In this document: piece by piece, positions 42,810-53,120 of the stretch
How the letters are laid out: the number at the start of each line of letters is the position of its first letter
Numbering within the stretch: position 1 is the first letter of the stretch
Translations under genes and position numbers: made by a program
Origin: an uncultured Acidimicrobiaceae bacterium
GTDB lineage: Bacteria > Actinomycetota > Acidimicrobiia > Spongiisociales > UBA5794
NCBI GenBank assembly: GCA_947259365.1
Contig: CAMYMC010000008.1
Coordinates: 62,001 to 126,000, forward strand
Length of the DNA stretch: 64,000 bases
Reading direction: 5' to 3'
Notes under the pieces: generated by a model
Told to the model about the DNA's origin: nothing
Databases searched by the model: none
The model's input: only the letters and a program-made list of their open reading frames with translations

Positions 42810-43366
42810 GTGCCCTCCGGTTGCCGGCTGGGGGTCCAGTCGGCCTCCGCCGCCCTCGCCAGCATGTACATGTAGTCGGCGAGCCGGTTGAGGTACGGGA
42901 TCACCGTCGAATCGTCGAGGCCGCCGGCATCGGCGAGGGCCACCGCCCTACGCTCGGCGCGGCGGACGACGGTCCGCGCCAGATCGAGGTTGGCCGCGAC
43001 CGGATTGCCACCGGGGACGACGAACTCGGTCGGGGCGCCGCGATCGTCGATGATCGCGTCGATCGCCGACTCGAGCGCATCGACCATGTCCCTGGTCACG
43101 CGGCTCGTCCCGGGGACGAGCTTGCCACGATTCGACGGCGCCGTCGCCAGCTCTGCGGCGACGACGAACAGCTGCCGCTGCAGATCGAGCAGCGTCCCGG
43201 CGAGGGTCGGATCCTGCTCCTCGGCGGCGGCTCTCGCCAGCCCGAGCGCGGCGACGGCCTCGTCGACCGCCCCGTACGCCTCAGGGCCGGGATCCGCCTT
43301 GCCGACCCGGCCCCCGTAGAAGAGGCCGGTCGTGCCGTCGTCGCCTTTTCCGGTGTAGATGCTCAT
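42806..43366 (-). CDS. Cob(I)alamin adenosyltransferase, PduO/MMAB type
   Basis: Adenosylates cob(I)alamin with ATP to make coenzyme B12. The 186-residue protein begins MSIYTGKGDDGTTGLFYGG (ATP-binding N-terminus) and has ARTVVRRAERRAVAL and IPYLNRLADYMYMLAR. In human-type MMAB this enzyme loads methylmalonyl-CoA mutase, and a mutase large subunit is encoded at 32692-34257, so the two probably serve one pathway although they are not adjacent. It overlaps pepA by four bases. Confidence 0.94.
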   Translation of the reverse strand: MSIYTGKGDDGTTGLFYGGRVGKADPGPEAYGAVDEAVAALGLARAAAEEQDPTLAGTLLDLQRQLFVVAAELATAPSNRGKLVPGTSRVTRDMVDALESAIDAIIDDRGAPTEFVVPGGNPVAANLDLARTVVRRAERRAVALADAGGLDDSTVIPYLNRLADYMYMLARAAEADWTPSRQPEGT

Positions 43367-43381
43367 CGGCGTGGCGAGAGG

Positions 43382-44053
43382 TTACCCACCAAAGGCAACC
43401 ATGCGGCCGACGACTGCCGAGCCGATCGCGGTCAGGGTGGCGAGGTAGCTGAGCCCGGTCGCCGCCATGACGCCGCTGTAGCGGGGCTCCTCGAGCGCGT
43501 ACCAGACGCCGACGACGAGAAGCCCTGTTGCCGCCGCCAGCGCGACGAAGGACCACCCCATCGCGGCGCCTGCGTCTGCCCACGAGAAGACGCCCCGTGT
43601 GGCGAGATACCCAACGTCGGCCACGAGCCCGGCACCGCCGACGACGACGAGCGACTTCAGTGCCCAGCGCGGCAACCTCGGGTCGACGAGGTACCAGTGC
43701 CCCAGCATCATCTCGGAGGTGATGCCGCCGAGGAGAACGGCGCCGGTGACGAGCGCGAGCACCGGCGAATCGTCGACTCCCGAGAAGAGGAACGCCATGG
43801 CGGCCGCGGCGAAGAGGACACCTGTAGCGCGCGTCCTCGACGCGACCGCGGCAGCGGCCGCCAGCGCCAAGCCCGTCCAGGCGAGCGCGTCGCCACCGGC
43901 GACGGCCCCGGGGAGTCCGAAAACGACGACGACGGAGGCGGCGAGCCACGTATAGCCGGCGCCGACGACCCTCCAGGTCGTGACGAGCGCCGCCCCGGCC
44001 GCGAGGCCCGCCGTCCACATCTCGAGGACGACGGCAGGTGTCACGTCCATCAT
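43382..44053 (-). CDS. Polytopic membrane protein of unknown function
   Basis: A 223-residue protein of about seven predicted helices, for example YTWLAASVVVVFGLPGAVAG, VLALVTGAVLLGGI and ALAAATGLLVVGVWYALEE. No transporter or enzyme motif was recognised. A conserved-looking polar patch SEMMLGHWYLVDPRLP sits between helices and may be functional. It is between transketolase (25-base gap) and the adenosyltransferase (15-base gap), so it is likely co-transcribed. Start ATG 44053 or the next codon. Confidence 0.7.
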   Translation of the reverse strand: MMDVTPAVVLEMWTAGLAAGAALVTTWRVVGAGYTWLAASVVVVFGLPGAVAGGDALAWTGLALAAAAAVASRTRATGVLFAAAAMAFLFSGVDDSPVLALVTGAVLLGGITSEMMLGHWYLVDPRLPRWALKSLVVVGGAGLVADVGYLATRGVFSWADAGAAMGWSFVALAAATGLLVVGVWYALEEPRYSGVMAATGLSYLATLTAIGSAVVGRMVAFGG

Positions 44054-44078
44054 CGGAGCGCGACGTGCGGCATCGGGG

Positions 44079-46040
44079 TCAACGGCCGCCCAGCCACTCG
44101 GCGACCCGTGTGGCGACCGCGGCGGGCGTGAACCCGTATCGCTCGGCGAGGTCCTGCCACGGCGCCGATGCACCGAACGCGTCGAGTCCGATGTTCAGGC
44201 CCCCGTCCCCGGTGATCGATTGCCACCCGAACGTGACGCCCGCCTCGAGCGACGCCCTGGGAATCCCGTCTCCGAGCACCGACGATCGGTACTCGGCGTC
44301 CTGGACGGCAAACGCCTCGACGCACGGCATCGAAACGACCCGCAGCGAGATCCCGGAATCGTCGAGGAGCTCCGCGGCCTCCCGGGCCACCCACACCTCC
44401 GAGCCGGTGGCGACGAGGACGGCGTCGGCGCCGTCCCGGGCGATGTAGCCGCCGCGGGCGGCGGTCTCCGGCTCCGCCATCGCATCCGGCACGGGGAGGC
44501 CCTGCCTGGTGAGGACGAGGGCAGTCGGTCCGTCGGTGCGGTTCATCGCCATCTCCCAGGCCGCGGCGGTCTCGGCCGGATCGGAGGGCCGCACCACCCA
44601 GAGGTTTGGGATCGCCCGTAGTGCGGCGACGTGCTCGACGGGCTGATGCGTCGGACCGTCCTCGCCGAGGAAGATCGAGTCGTGTGTCCACACCCAGATC
44701 GCAGGCGCGCCCATGAGCGCCCCGAGCCGAACCGCGCCGCGCATGTAGTCGCTGAAGGTGAGGAAGGTGGCGCCGTAGCCGCGGAGCCCGCCGTGGACGG
44801 TGATGCCGTTGACCACGGCCCCCATCGCATGCTCACGGACGCCAAACCTCAGGTTGCGCCCCGACCGGTCCCTCTTCGAGAAGTCGCCGGTGCCGTCGAG
44901 GAGCGTATTCGTCGACGAGGCGAGATCGGCGGCGCCGCCGATGAGGTCGGGTCGCGCGGCGGCGATCGCATTGAGGACCACACCCGACACCTTGCGCGTC
45001 GCGACCGACGCACCCGGCTCGTGAGGCGGCACGGCCGCCGACACCGGGCCGGCATCGTGATAGGCGCGCCACCGGGCGGCGCGGTCCTCGTCGGTGGCGA
45101 ACGCCCGGTCGCGGCGCTCCTCCCACGCCTGGCGGGCCGAGGTGCCGCGAGCCATCGCCGTTGCGAAGAACTCGTAGACCTCGCCGGGCACGTCGAACGG
45201 GGGGCGATCCCACCCGTAGGCCTCGCGGACGAGGGCGACCTCGTCGGCACCGAGGGGGGAACCATGTGCGCTCGCGGTGTCCTGCTTGTTGGGGCTGCCG
45301 AAACCGATGTGGGTCTTGCACGAGATGAGGCTCGGCCTCGACTCCTCGGCGACAGCGGCGGTGACGGCCTCGCGCAGCGCGGCCCGGTCGTGCCCGTCGA
45401 CGGTGAGCGTGTGCCAGCCGGACGCGTCGAACCGTGACGGCACGTCCTCGGAGAACGCCAGGTCCGTCGGCCCGACGAGCGAGATCCCGTTGTCGTCGTA
45501 GAGGTAGACGATCCTCCCCAGACCGAGGTGGCCTGCCAGCGAGGCGGCCTCGGCGGCGACGCCCTCCATGAGGTCGCCGTCGGAGACGAAGCCGTACACG
45601 CGATGGTCGACGAGGTCGGCGCCCAGCTCGGCGCGCAGCTGCTCCTCGGCGATCGCCATCCCGACACCGGTCGCAAAGCCCTGCCCGAGGGGGCCCGTCG
45701 TCGTCTCGATGCCGATCGTCGGGTCGATCTCGGGGTGGCCGGCGGTCGGGAAGCCGAGCTGGCGGAAGTTCTCGATCGACTCCATGGGGAGCGGGAAGCC
45801 GCTGAGGTGGAGAAGGGCGTAGAGCAGCATCGACGCGTGGCCGTTGGAGAGCACGAAGCGGTCGCGGTCCGGCCACTCGGGGTGGGTGGGGTCCACGGTG
45901 AGAAACGACCCCCACACGACGATGGCCATGTCGGCCATGCCCATCGGCGCCCCCGGGTGCCCCGACCTCGCCTTCTCGACCGCATCGATCGACAGCATGC
46001 GAATCGCGTCGACGGCGAGTTGCTCTGCGCTGGTGGTCAT
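44079..46040 (-). CDS. tkt: Transketolase
   Basis: Thiamine-diphosphate enzyme of the pentose phosphate pathway, 653 residues. ThDP-binding signatures are [28 protein letters not shown] and GDGDLMEG-like [14 protein letters not shown]. The pyrimidine-domain motif includes [14 protein letters not shown] and [15 protein letters not shown]. The C-terminal domain begins near [15 protein letters not shown] 46040 is chosen over an upstream in-frame ATG because AAGGAG lies five bases before it. First gene of the run tkt - membrane protein - adenosyltransferase - pepA. Confidence 0.96.
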   Translation of the reverse strand: MTTSAEQLAVDAIRMLSIDAVEKARSGHPGAPMGMADMAIVVWGSFLTVDPTHPEWPDRDRFVLSNGHASMLLYALLHLSGFPLPMESIENFRQLGFPTAGHPEIDPTIGIETTTGPLGQGFATGVGMAIAEEQLRAELGADLVDHRVYGFVSDGDLMEGVAAEAASLAGHLGLGRIVYLYDDNGISLVGPTDLAFSEDVPSRFDASGWHTLTVDGHDRAALREAVTAAVAEESRPSLISCKTHIGFGSPNKQDTASAHGSPLGADEVALVREAYGWDRPPFDVPGEVYEFFATAMARGTSARQAWEERRDRAFATDEDRAARWRAYHDAGPVSAAVPPHEPGASVATRKVSGVVLNAIAAARPDLIGGAADLASSTNTLLDGTGDFSKRDRSGRNLRFGVREHAMGAVVNGITVHGGLRGYGATFLTFSDYMRGAVRLGALMGAPAIWVWTHDSIFLGEDGPTHQPVEHVAALRAIPNLWVVRPSDPAETAAAWEMAMNRTDGPTALVLTRQGLPVPDAMAEPETAARGGYIARDGADAVLVATGSEVWVAREAAELLDDSGISLRVVSMPCVEAFAVQDAEYRSSVLGDGIPRASLEAGVTFGWQSITGDGGLNIGLDAFGASAPWQDLAERYGFTPAAVATRVAEWLGGR

Positions 46041-46101
46041 CGGGCTCCTTCGTCCGTCGCAGGCTACCGCGGCCGCCACCCGGCCCCGCTGCCGGGAGCC
46101 G

Positions 46102-46836
46102 TCACTCGATGAGCGCCTCTGCGGGCATCGAGAACGCCGGCATCACGATGTTCTCGATCCACGATGCCGAGGCTCCGGACCACGTCATCGCCTCGATCTG
46201 GCCGAGGCTGCGCCGTCCCGACGTCGCCCGGAACAGCTCGAACGCCGGCGCCTCCAGTGTCGCCTCGGGCTCGCCGCGGCCCACCCGCCATTGCCGGCCG
46301 GTGTCGGTCGCGCTCAGCAGCAGGTCGGGCAAGCCGGCGGCGGCGCCGACAAACCGGAGCACCGCGACGTGAGAGCGCATGGCGATGTCGACGGCGTCGG
46401 AGTCGCGCGCCCCCGGGGCGCCGAGCGCGGCCCGGATGTCGTGCTCGTGGATGCAGGCGTCGGTGACGACGATGACCGGCGCAGCCTGTGCGCTCACCGG
46501 ACCGAAGGCGGTGATGACCGGAAAGGCGATCCCGGCGCTCTCCGGATTCACGAGGAGGGGACGGAGGGCGTCGGTGGTCGCCTCCCACTCGGCGACGACG
46601 TCGGCCGCGGAGAGACCGCGGCGATCGGCGACGTGGCGATCGGTCCACGCAGCGGTCCCGTACCCCGCGAGGTCGCCGTCGAGCCAATCACGCCCCAGCC
46701 CGCAGAGATGCGCCACGACGTCGCGCACCGCCCATGCCGGGGTCGCCGGGACCACGACCGCGGCGGTGTCGTCGGTGAGGAGCTCCGTCACCCGCTGCTG
46801 GACGCCCCGATACGCGTCGGCGTGGGTCGCCCCCAT
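46102..46836 (-). CDS. Maleylpyruvate isomerase family (mycothiol-dependent type) protein
   Basis: A 244-residue DinB-like four-helix protein of the TIGR03083/MDMPI group. Metal-binding histidines appear in [18 protein letters not shown] and [15 protein letters not shown], and the C-terminal half resembles the SCP2-like MDMPI_C domain. Family members use mycothiol or have unknown activity. The presence of this family supports an actinobacterial host. One base separates it from the M24 peptidase gene upstream. Confidence 0.82.
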   Translation of the reverse strand: MGATHADAYRGVQQRVTELLTDDTAAVVVPATPAWAVRDVVAHLCGLGRDWLDGDLAGYGTAAWTDRHVADRRGLSAADVVAEWEATTDALRPLLVNPESAGIAFPVITAFGPVSAQAAPVIVVTDACIHEHDIRAALGAPGARDSDAVDIAMRSHVAVLRFVGAAAGLPDLLLSATDTGRQWRVGRGEPEATLEAPAFELFRATSGRRSLGQIEAMTWSGASASWIENIVMPAFSMPAEALIE

Positions 46837-46837
46837 C

Positions 46838-47941
46838 TCAGCCGACCACCCTCAGCTCGCGCCCCGCGGAGTTGAGACGCCGGGAGCCCCCGTCGTCGAC
46901 CGCCACGATGTCCTCGATGCGCATCCCGAACCTCCCAGGCACGTAGATCCCCGGCTCGATCGAGAACGCCATCCCCGGCCCGAGCGCCTCGGAGTTGCCG
47001 GCGACGAGGTACGGGTCCTCGTGGACGTCGAGACCGATGCCGTGACCGGTGCGGTGAATGAAGTAGGCCCCGTAGCCGGCATTGCCGATCACCTCCCGGG
47101 CGGCCCGGTCGACGTCCTCGGCGACGACCCCCGGCGCGACCGCGGCGACGGCCGCTTCCTGGGCCTCTACGAGGACGTCGTACGCAGCGGAGAACTCCGG
47201 TGCCGGCTCGCCGACGTGGAACGTGCGGGTGATGTCCGACGCGTACCCGCCGACCCGGCCGCCGAAGTCGGCGACGACGGCGTCACCCGCGGCGATGATG
47301 CGGTCTCCCGGCTCGTGATGCGGCGACGCCGCGTTCGGGCCCGAGGCGACGATGGCGAAGCTCGACGTCTCGTGGCCGGCGGCCACCGTCTCCGCGGCGA
47401 TGAAGCGGGCGAGCTCGCGCTCGGTGCGACCCGAGAACTGCTCCCCGGCGAGGCCCTCGGCGACCCGGTCGGCGGCCGCCGCCGCCGTCTGCAACAGGGC
47501 GAGTTCGACGCCGTCCTTGACAACTCGCAATCGGCGCATGATGCCGGTGGCATCGACGAAACGGACTCCCGGAAGCCGGTCCTGGAGACCGAGCAGGAAC
47601 CGGGACCACGTCTGGGCGCCGGTGGCGACGCGACCGGCTCCGACGATCCGGGCGGCGACGAGATCGAGCGGATCCTCGGTCTCCTCCCAGGCGACGACGT
47701 CGAAGAGCTCCCCGCGCCGCATCACGCGCGGCTCCTCCAGCCCGGGCACGAACAGCGTCGCCCCGGCCGGTGTGATGACGGCCATCGTGAGGCGCTCGTT
47801 GGCGACGGCTTCGTACCCGAGCAGGTACGGGAGGTCCGACCCGACGGAGACGACGAGCGCGTCGACTCCGTCTGCGGTCATCTCCGTGCGGGCGCGCTCG
47901 AGTCTCGCCGTGAAGTCCGGGCCGGGAGGAGAGGCCGTCAC
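46838..47941 (-). CDS. M24B aminopeptidase P-type metallopeptidase
   Basis: Pita-bread fold dipeptidase or Xaa-Pro aminopeptidase, 367 residues. The N-terminal creatinase-like domain (about 1-130) is followed by the catalytic domain with all five metal ligands visible: [39 protein letters not shown] and MRIEDIVAV. The GTG start at 47941 lies in a GTGA overlap with the lipB-lipA gene, so it is expressed with lipoate synthesis genes. A functional link is not obvious. Confidence 0.92.
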   Translation of the reverse strand: MTASPPGPDFTARLERARTEMTADGVDALVVSVGSDLPYLLGYEAVANERLTMAVITPAGATLFVPGLEEPRVMRRGELFDVVAWEETEDPLDLVAARIVGAGRVATGAQTWSRFLLGLQDRLPGVRFVDATGIMRRLRVVKDGVELALLQTAAAAADRVAEGLAGEQFSGRTERELARFIAAETVAAGHETSSFAIVASGPNAASPHHEPGDRIIAAGDAVVADFGGRVGGYASDITRTFHVGEPAPEFSAAYDVLVEAQEAAVAAVAPGVVAEDVDRAAREVIGNAGYGAYFIHRTGHGIGLDVHEDPYLVAGNSEALGPGMAFSIEPGIYVPGRFGMRIEDIVAVDDGGSRRLNSAGRELRVVG

Positions 47942-49605
47942 GTGGCCGCCGCCAGGGCGTCTCGGGCGTGGTACGACGAGCGAACGAGCGGACCCGCCTC
48001 GACGTGCGGCAGGCCGAGCCGCTCGCCCTCGGCGGCATACCGGGCGAACTCGTCGGGGTGGACGTAGCGGTGGATCTTGCGGTGCCGCGGCGTCGGGCGG
48101 AGGTACTGGCCGAGCGTGACGATGTCGACGCCGACCGCGCGGAGATCGGCGAGCGCTCCGAGGACCTCGTCGGAGGTCTCCCCCATGCCGACGATGAGGC
48201 CCGACTTCACCGTCCCCGACGGGTTCAGCCACTTGGCCCTCGCCAGCAACGCGAGAGAGCGTCCGTAGTTGGCTGCGGTCCGGATGTCCCGCTGGAGCCT
48301 CAGCACGGTCTCGGTGTTGTGGTTCAAGACGTCGGGCTTGTCGGCCATCACCGTCTCCAGGGCGGCGGCGTCTCCCTTGAAGTCGGGAATGAGCACCTCG
48401 ACGGCACACCCGGGGACGAGATCCCGGATCCTGCGGATCGTCTCGGCGAAGATCGACGCGCCGCCGTCGTCGAGGTCGTCGCGGTTGACCGAGGTGAGCA
48501 CGGCGTGGCGCAACCCCATGCGAGCGACCGCCTCCGCCGCCCGCCTTGGCTCGTCGAGGTCCACCGCACCGGGCCGGCCGGTCGTCACGTCACAGAAGGC
48601 GCACGCCCTCGTGCACCGGTCGCCGAGGAGCATGAGCGTCGCCGTCCCCTGGCTCCAGCACTCGTAGATGTTGGGGCACTTCGCCTCCTCGCACACCGTG
48701 TGCAGCTCGTTCGACTTCATGAGCGCCTTGACGTCGCGAAAGCCGTTGCTGGAGATGTCGGCCTTGACCCTCATCCACTCCGGCCGCTCCGGCTCGCCGT
48801 CGAGGACACCCCTGATCGCGATCGGGACCTCGTTGCGCGCCTGCGGCGAGAACGCCCCGGCTTCCACCATCGCGTCGACGTCGTACGGGCGGGTGCGCCG
48901 TGCTCCCCTTGCGAACGCCCCGAGCTGGACCTCGGCGGCGTCGTGCCCGAAGACCTCCGCCGCTTGCGGGACCAGCAGCTCCGTGATCTCCTCGAGGCTC
49001 ACGCCGCCCCCGACGAGCTCGGCAAGCGACGTGACCGGTCTGTCGGGGATCCCGCACGGCACGATGTGGCGGTAGTGGTCGAGGTCGGGCTCGACGTTGA
49101 GGGCGAAGCCGTGCATCGAGACCCCGCGGGCGATCCGCACACCGATCGCCGCCACCTTGCCCTTCTCCGTCCACACGCCGGTGTAGCCCGGCTCGGCCCA
49201 CGCCTCGACGCCGAGGTCGGCGAGGGTTGCGATGAGCATCTGCTCGATACGGCGAACGTGGCCGACCATGTCGTACCCGCGCGGCAACTTCGGCACTGCC
49301 GAGATGGGATAGCCGACGAGCTGACCGGGGCCGTGGTACGTGATGTCCCCGCCGCGGTCGACGTGATGGACCTCGGCGCCGATCCCGGCGAGCGTCGCCG
49401 CAGGGGCGAGGAGGTTGGACCCGTCCCCGTTGCGTCCGACGGTGTACGTGGGGGGATGCTCGACGAGGAGCAGATAGTCGTCGCGGCTGCGCCCTCCTGC
49501 GCGGCCCTCCCAGAAGGCACGCTGGAGATCCCAGGCTTCCCCGTACGGGAGCCGACCGAGCCAGCGGACGCGCAGCAGCCGGCCATCGGAGCCGGATGGG
49601 GTCAC
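47938..49605 (-). CDS. LipB-LipA fusion: octanoyltransferase plus lipoyl synthase
   Basis: One uninterrupted frame of 555 residues encodes both steps of lipoyl assembly. Residues about 8-235 are Lip[34 protein letters not shown] (about 84-100), SMHGFALNV and VPCGI with the catalytic Cys near 184. Residues about 275-555 are LipA: first cluster [12 protein letters not shown] (Cys near 305, 310, 316), radical-SAM cluster CTRACAFC (331, 335, 338) and the C-terminal RSSYHA serine. The linker (about 235-275) includes [23 protein letters not shown] text with in-frame ATGs at 48870 and 48774, so an internal start for LipA cannot be excluded. GTG 49605 overlaps the E2 stop. Confidence 0.93.
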   Translation of the reverse strand: MTPSGSDGRLLRVRWLGRLPYGEAWDLQRAFWEGRAGGRSRDDYLLLVEHPPTYTVGRNGDGSNLLAPAATLAGIGAEVHHVDRGGDITYHGPGQLVGYPISAVPKLPRGYDMVGHVRRIEQMLIATLADLGVEAWAEPGYTGVWTEKGKVAAIGVRIARGVSMHGFALNVEPDLDHYRHIVPCGIPDRPVTSLAELVGGGVSLEEITELLVPQAAEVFGHDAAEVQLGAFARGARRTRPYDVDAMVEAGAFSPQARNEVPIAIRGVLDGEPERPEWMRVKADISSNGFRDVKALMKSNELHTVCEEAKCPNIYECWSQGTATLMLLGDRCTRACAFCDVTTGRPGAVDLDEPRRAAEAVARMGLRHAVLTSVNRDDLDDGGASIFAETIRRIRDLVPGCAVEVLIPDFKGDAAALETVMADKPDVLNHNTETVLRLQRDIRTAANYGRSLALLARAKWLNPSGTVKSGLIVGMGETSDEVLGALADLRAVGVDIVTLGQYLRPTPRHRKIHRYVHPDEFARYAAEGERLGLPHVEAGPLVRSSYHARDALAAAT

Positions 49606-51092
49606 AGCAGCTCCTGGTCCCAGTCCCACCCCTCGAGGTTGTCCTTGATGCGGTTGAGGAACAACACAGCCGTCGAGCCGTCGAAGGCACGATGATCCCA
49701 TGTCAGCCCGAGAACGCCGATGTGGTGGATCGCGATCGTGTCGCTGCCGTCGGGAAGGGTGATGACCGTCGGTCGCTTCGTGACGCTGTCGGTGGAGAGG
49801 ATGCCGACGTTGGGGACGTTGATGATCGGCGCCGACATCAACGAGCCGTACGGGCCCGGGTTCGTGATCGTGAACGTGGAACCGGTGATGTCGTCGGGCT
49901 CGAGGTTGCCGTCGCGCGCCTTCATCGCCTTGGCCCTGATCTCACGGGCGAGGCCCCGGAGACGGAGCCCGTCGGCGCCGCGAATCGTCACGACGATGAG
50001 GCCCTCCTGGTTCACGTCGACGGCGATGCCGAGGTCGACCCGGGAGTGGAACACCTGGGTGCCCTCGTCGAGGTGGAAGGAGCTGTTCACCACCTCGAAG
50101 GCGGCGAGAGCGTCGATCGTGGCCCTGGAGATGAATGGGAGGTACGTCAGCGAGAACCCCTCCCGCTCCTTGAACGACTCCCGGTGGGCCTGGCGCACCC
50201 GCTCCACCGCCTCGTAGTCCACCTCCACCGCGGTCCACACGTGGGCCGCGGTGTGCTTGGCGTGGCTCATGTTCTCGGCGATGCGGCGCCGCAGCCGCCC
50301 GATCTCGACGACCCGATCGGCGCCGACGCCCGCCTCGGCCGGCTCGAACGTCACCTTCGTCTCGGGCTCGGCGGCCACCGGCGGCGTCGCGACGGCAGGC
50401 TCGGGTTCCGGGGCGGGAGCGGGGGGAGCGGCCGGGGCCGGCGCTGGTGGCGGTGCCGCCGGGGCCGGTGGCGGGGCGGGAGCGGGCGGGGGAGCGGCCT
50501 CCGGCTGCAGCGCCGGTGCGGGCGCCGGAGCGCTCTCGACGTAGGTCATGACGTCCTTGCGGGTGATCCTGCCGCCCTCCCCGGTGCCGGGGACGAGGCC
50601 GAGGTCGATACCGTGCTCGGCGGCGAGCCGGCGCACGACCGGCGACAACACCCCGCGGCGCGGGGCCTCGGCGGTCGACTCCGGCGTCACCGCAGCCGGG
50701 CCCGCTGCGGCAACGGGGACGGGCTCGGGCGCAGCCGGCTCGGCGGGAACCGGGCGCTCGACCGCAGCCGGCGGCGCCTCCACCGCTGCCTCGTCGGCGG
50801 CGGAAGCCGGTGCGGGGGCGGCGAGCGGTTCCGGCGCAGGCGCCGGGGCTTCGTCGGCGCCGGCGATGATGGCAAGCGGGGTACCCACCGTCACCGTCTC
50901 CCCTTCCGGAACGAGGATCTCCTGGATGAGCCCAGCCGCAGGCGAGGGCACTTCGGTGTCCACCTTGTCCGTGGAGATCTCCAGGAGCACCTCGTCTTCG
51001 GCGATGGAGTCGCCGACTGCCTTCGCCCAGCTGAGAATCGTCCCCTCGGTGACCGTCTCCCCCAGCTGAGGCATCGTGACCGTTACCGCCAT
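49602..51092 (-). CDS. 2-oxo acid dehydrogenase E2 (dihydrolipoyl acyltransferase)
   Basis: Core of a 2-oxo acid dehydrogenase complex, 496 residues. It has one lipoyl domain (about 1-80) with acceptor Lys43 in [13 protein letters not shown], an Ala/Pro/Glu linker, a peripheral-subunit-binding domain ([26 protein letters not shown]), a second long Ala/Pro linker, and the acyltransferase domain ending [14 protein letters not shown] with the catalytic His and Asp. Sequence type is like SucB/actinobacterial E2, but the complex (2-oxoglutarate, pyruvate or branched-chain) cannot be fixed because no E1 is in the window. ATG 51092; E3 lies just upstream. Confidence 0.93.
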   Translation of the reverse strand: MAVTVTMPQLGETVTEGTILSWAKAVGDSIAEDEVLLEISTDKVDTEVPSPAAGLIQEILVPEGETVTVGTPLAIIAGADEAPAPAPEPLAAPAPASAADEAAVEAPPAAVERPVPAEPAAPEPVPVAAAGPAAVTPESTAEAPRRGVLSPVVRRLAAEHGIDLGLVPGTGEGGRITRKDVMTYVESAPAPAPALQPEAAPPPAPAPPPAPAAPPPAPAPAAPPAPAPEPEPAVATPPVAAEPETKVTFEPAEAGVGADRVVEIGRLRRRIAENMSHAKHTAAHVWTAVEVDYEAVERVRQAHRESFKEREGFSLTYLPFISRATIDALAAFEVVNSSFHLDEGTQVFHSRVDLGIAVDVNQEGLIVVTIRGADGLRLRGLAREIRAKAMKARDGNLEPDDITGSTFTITNPGPYGSLMSAPIINVPNVGILSTDSVTKRPTVITLPDGSDTIAIHHIGVLGLTWDHRAFDGSTAVLFLNRIKDNLEGWDWDQELL

Positions 51093-51129
51093 CGAACGCG
51101 CACTCCTTGTCCTCGTCGGTCCGCCGGGC

Positions 51130-52500
51130 TCAATGCAGACTCCTCCCTGCAGAGGCGAGCAACGTCTCGCCGATCGCTTCGGCAACCGTCGGATGGGCGT
51201 GGATGAACGCGGCCGCCTCGCCGGGAAGCGCCTCCCACGCCACGGTGTACATGAGCTCGTGGATCATCTCGCCGGCCCCCGGCCCGACGACGGTGGCGCC
51301 CAGGATCGGGCCGTCCTTCTCCGCGACGAGCTTCACCGTCCCCCCGGTCTCGCCCTGGATGATGGCCCGACCGACACCGCGCATCCCGTGGCTCGCCACC
51401 TCGACTTCGTGGCCGGCGTCGCGTGCCGCCTGCTCGGTGAGCCCGACGCTCGCCACTTCGGGATGGGTGTAGACCACGAGAGGAACGGCCCGGTAGTCGA
51501 CCGGAGCCGGAGACCCGGTCGCGATGTGGGTCATCGCCGAGATCCCCTCGGCGAACCCGGCGTGGGCCAGCGCCGGCGTCCCGGCGACGAGGTCGCCGAC
51601 GGCGTAGACCCCCGGCTCCGCAGTCATCTGCGTTGCTGGGTCCGCAACGACGAACCCCCGGTCGAGCTCGATGTTCGTCGACTCGAGGCCGACGCCCTCG
51701 GTGACCGGGGCACGGCCGACCGCGACGAGCACGACGTCGACCTCCGCGGCGTCGTCGCCGAAGGGCACGACTACGCCGTGCTCCTCCACCCGGGCCGGCT
51801 CGACACCGACGCCGGTCCGAATCTCCACGCCCTTCTTCCGTAGCTCCCGGTGGAGCACCTTGGCGGCTTCGGGCTCCATCCCGGGGAGGATCTGATCGAA
51901 GATCTCGAAGAGGTGCACCTCGCTGCCGAGGTCTCCGAGCAGCGAGGCGAACTCACAGCCGATGGCGCCGGCGCCGATGACGGCGACCCGGTTCGGCTGG
52001 TGCTCCCAGTCGAGCGCCTCATCCGAGGTGACGATCCGCCGGCCGTCGATCTCGTAGCCCGGAATCGTCTGCGGCGCCGAGCCCATGGCGAGGATGACGG
52101 CACCGGCATCGAGCTGTCGGGTCGCCCCGTCGGGTGCGACGACCTGGACGCCTCCGGCTTCGAGCCGCCCGAATCCCTCGATGACGTCGACACCGCGCGA
52201 CGAGAGCAGTCCGCCGAGCCCGCGCACCAGGCCCGCGACGATGCCGTTCTTGCGCTCGAGCGCACCGGCCCAGTCCACCTTGGGAGCGTCGGAGACGACG
52301 CCGAACTCCGCGGCCCGGCGCACCGTCGAGAACACCTCTGCGGTTTGGAGCCACGACTTTGCCGGGATGCAGCCGCGGAGCAGGCAGGTCCCACCGACTC
52401 CGTCCTTCTCGATGAGCGCGATGCTGAGGCCGAAGTTGTGGGCGTACAGGGCTGCGGCGTAGCCGCCCGGGCCTCCGCCGATGATCACGACGTCGTGCAC
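51130..52500 (-). CDS. lpd: Dihydrolipoyl dehydrogenase (E3)
   Basis: Reoxidises the lipoyl group of E2 and passes electrons to NAD. The 456-residue protein has the FAD loop DVVIIGGGPGGYAAALYA, the full redox pair GGTCLLRGCIPAKSW, the NAD loop VAVIGAGAIGCEFASLLG, VYAVGDLVAGTPALAH and the C-terminal catalytic HAHPTVAEAIGE. It starts the run E3 - E2 - LipB-LipA - M24 peptidase - MPI-family protein, with 37 bases to E2. Confidence 0.96.
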   Translation of the reverse strand: MHDVVIIGGGPGGYAAALYAHNFGLSIALIEKDGVGGTCLLRGCIPAKSWLQTAEVFSTVRRAAEFGVVSDAPKVDWAGALERKNGIVAGLVRGLGGLLSSRGVDVIEGFGRLEAGGVQVVAPDGATRQLDAGAVILAMGSAPQTIPGYEIDGRRIVTSDEALDWEHQPNRVAVIGAGAIGCEFASLLGDLGSEVHLFEIFDQILPGMEPEAAKVLHRELRKKGVEIRTGVGVEPARVEEHGVVVPFGDDAAEVDVVLVAVGRAPVTEGVGLESTNIELDRGFVVADPATQMTAEPGVYAVGDLVAGTPALAHAGFAEGISAMTHIATGSPAPVDYRAVPLVVYTHPEVASVGLTEQAARDAGHEVEVASHGMRGVGRAIIQGETGGTVKLVAEKDGPILGATVVGPGAGEMIHELMYTVAWEALPGEAAAFIHAHPTVAEAIGETLLASAGRSLH

Positions 52501-52615
52501 GAGGTACCTCCAGAGGCCCGTGGTCCGGGCCGCCCAGCGAGCCTAGCGCACGCTCAGATCGCGATTCCCCGGCGTGAGGCGGGCCTCGAAGGCGCCGCCG
52601 GTACCATCGGAAGCC

Positions 52616-52702
52616 ATGCAGACGCGCTATCTGATCCTGGCAGCACTCGTCACCGGACTCGTCATCCTCGCCGCCGCCGCCCTCTGGTTCGCCCAGTTCT
52701 GA
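52616..52702 (+). CDS. Small single-pass membrane protein (28 residues)
   Basis: ATG 52616 to TGA 52702 encodes one short hydrophobic helix: MQTRYLILAALVTGLVILAAA-type sequence ending LWFAQF, with a positively charged head. GGAAG lies a few bases upstream. Single-helix proteins of this size often regulate membrane enzymes. It sits alone on the plus strand between the E3 gene and the next small gene, and its coding status rests only on composition and start signal. Confidence 0.5.
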   Translation: MQTRYLILAALVTGLVILAAAALWFAQF

Positions 52703-52739
52703 AGGAGTGCGTCGCGTCTCTCCGGTACCCTGCCGGGTC

Positions 52740-53120
52740 GTGCTCGCCATCCCCCTCCCGGACCTCCACGCCCTCGTTCGCGGCGAGACCGTCGTCGCCT
52801 TCGTGGAGCGGGGAACGGCGACCGTCGGCGACGAGGTGACGCTCGGTGACGGGGGCCCCCGACCCGTCGACCGGGTGAAGGCGGCCTACACCAGGTGGGC
52901 GGATGCCCCGATTCCGCCCGGAGGGTGGACCGCCGTCGTCGTCGCCGTCCACCCCTCCGCCCTCCTCGATCCGGAAGCCGGCGCCGCCCGCCATGTCCTT
53001 CGCAGCATCCCGACCGGTGATCTCGCCATCCTCCGCGTGTATCGCGACGACCTGCCGGTGCTCTCCGACGACGCCTTCACCGCCAGACGGGGAGCTGTGG
53101 AAGGGGCCCTCTCCCGGTGA
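52740..53120 (+). CDS. Hypothetical protein, possibly ASCH/PUA-like
   Basis: A 126-residue protein from GTG 52740. The text IPLPDLHALVRGETVVAFVE and VGDEVTLGDGGPRPV resembles the small RNA-binding ASCH/PUA-like barrels, but the match is weak and no catalytic residue can be named. The stop overlaps the start of the alpha/beta-hydrolase gene (GTGA at 53117-53120), so both are likely co-translated. Confidence 0.6.
   Translation: MLAIPLPDLHALVRGETVVAFVERGTATVGDEVTLGDGGPRPVDRVKAAYTRWADAPIPPGGWTAVVVAVHPSALLDPEAGAARHVLRSIPTGDLAILRVYRDDLPVLSDDAFTARRGAVEGALSR

Noticed and set aside
50370..50560. Repetitive G/C-rich tract.
   Set aside because: Codes for the Ala/Pro linker of the E2 acyltransferase.
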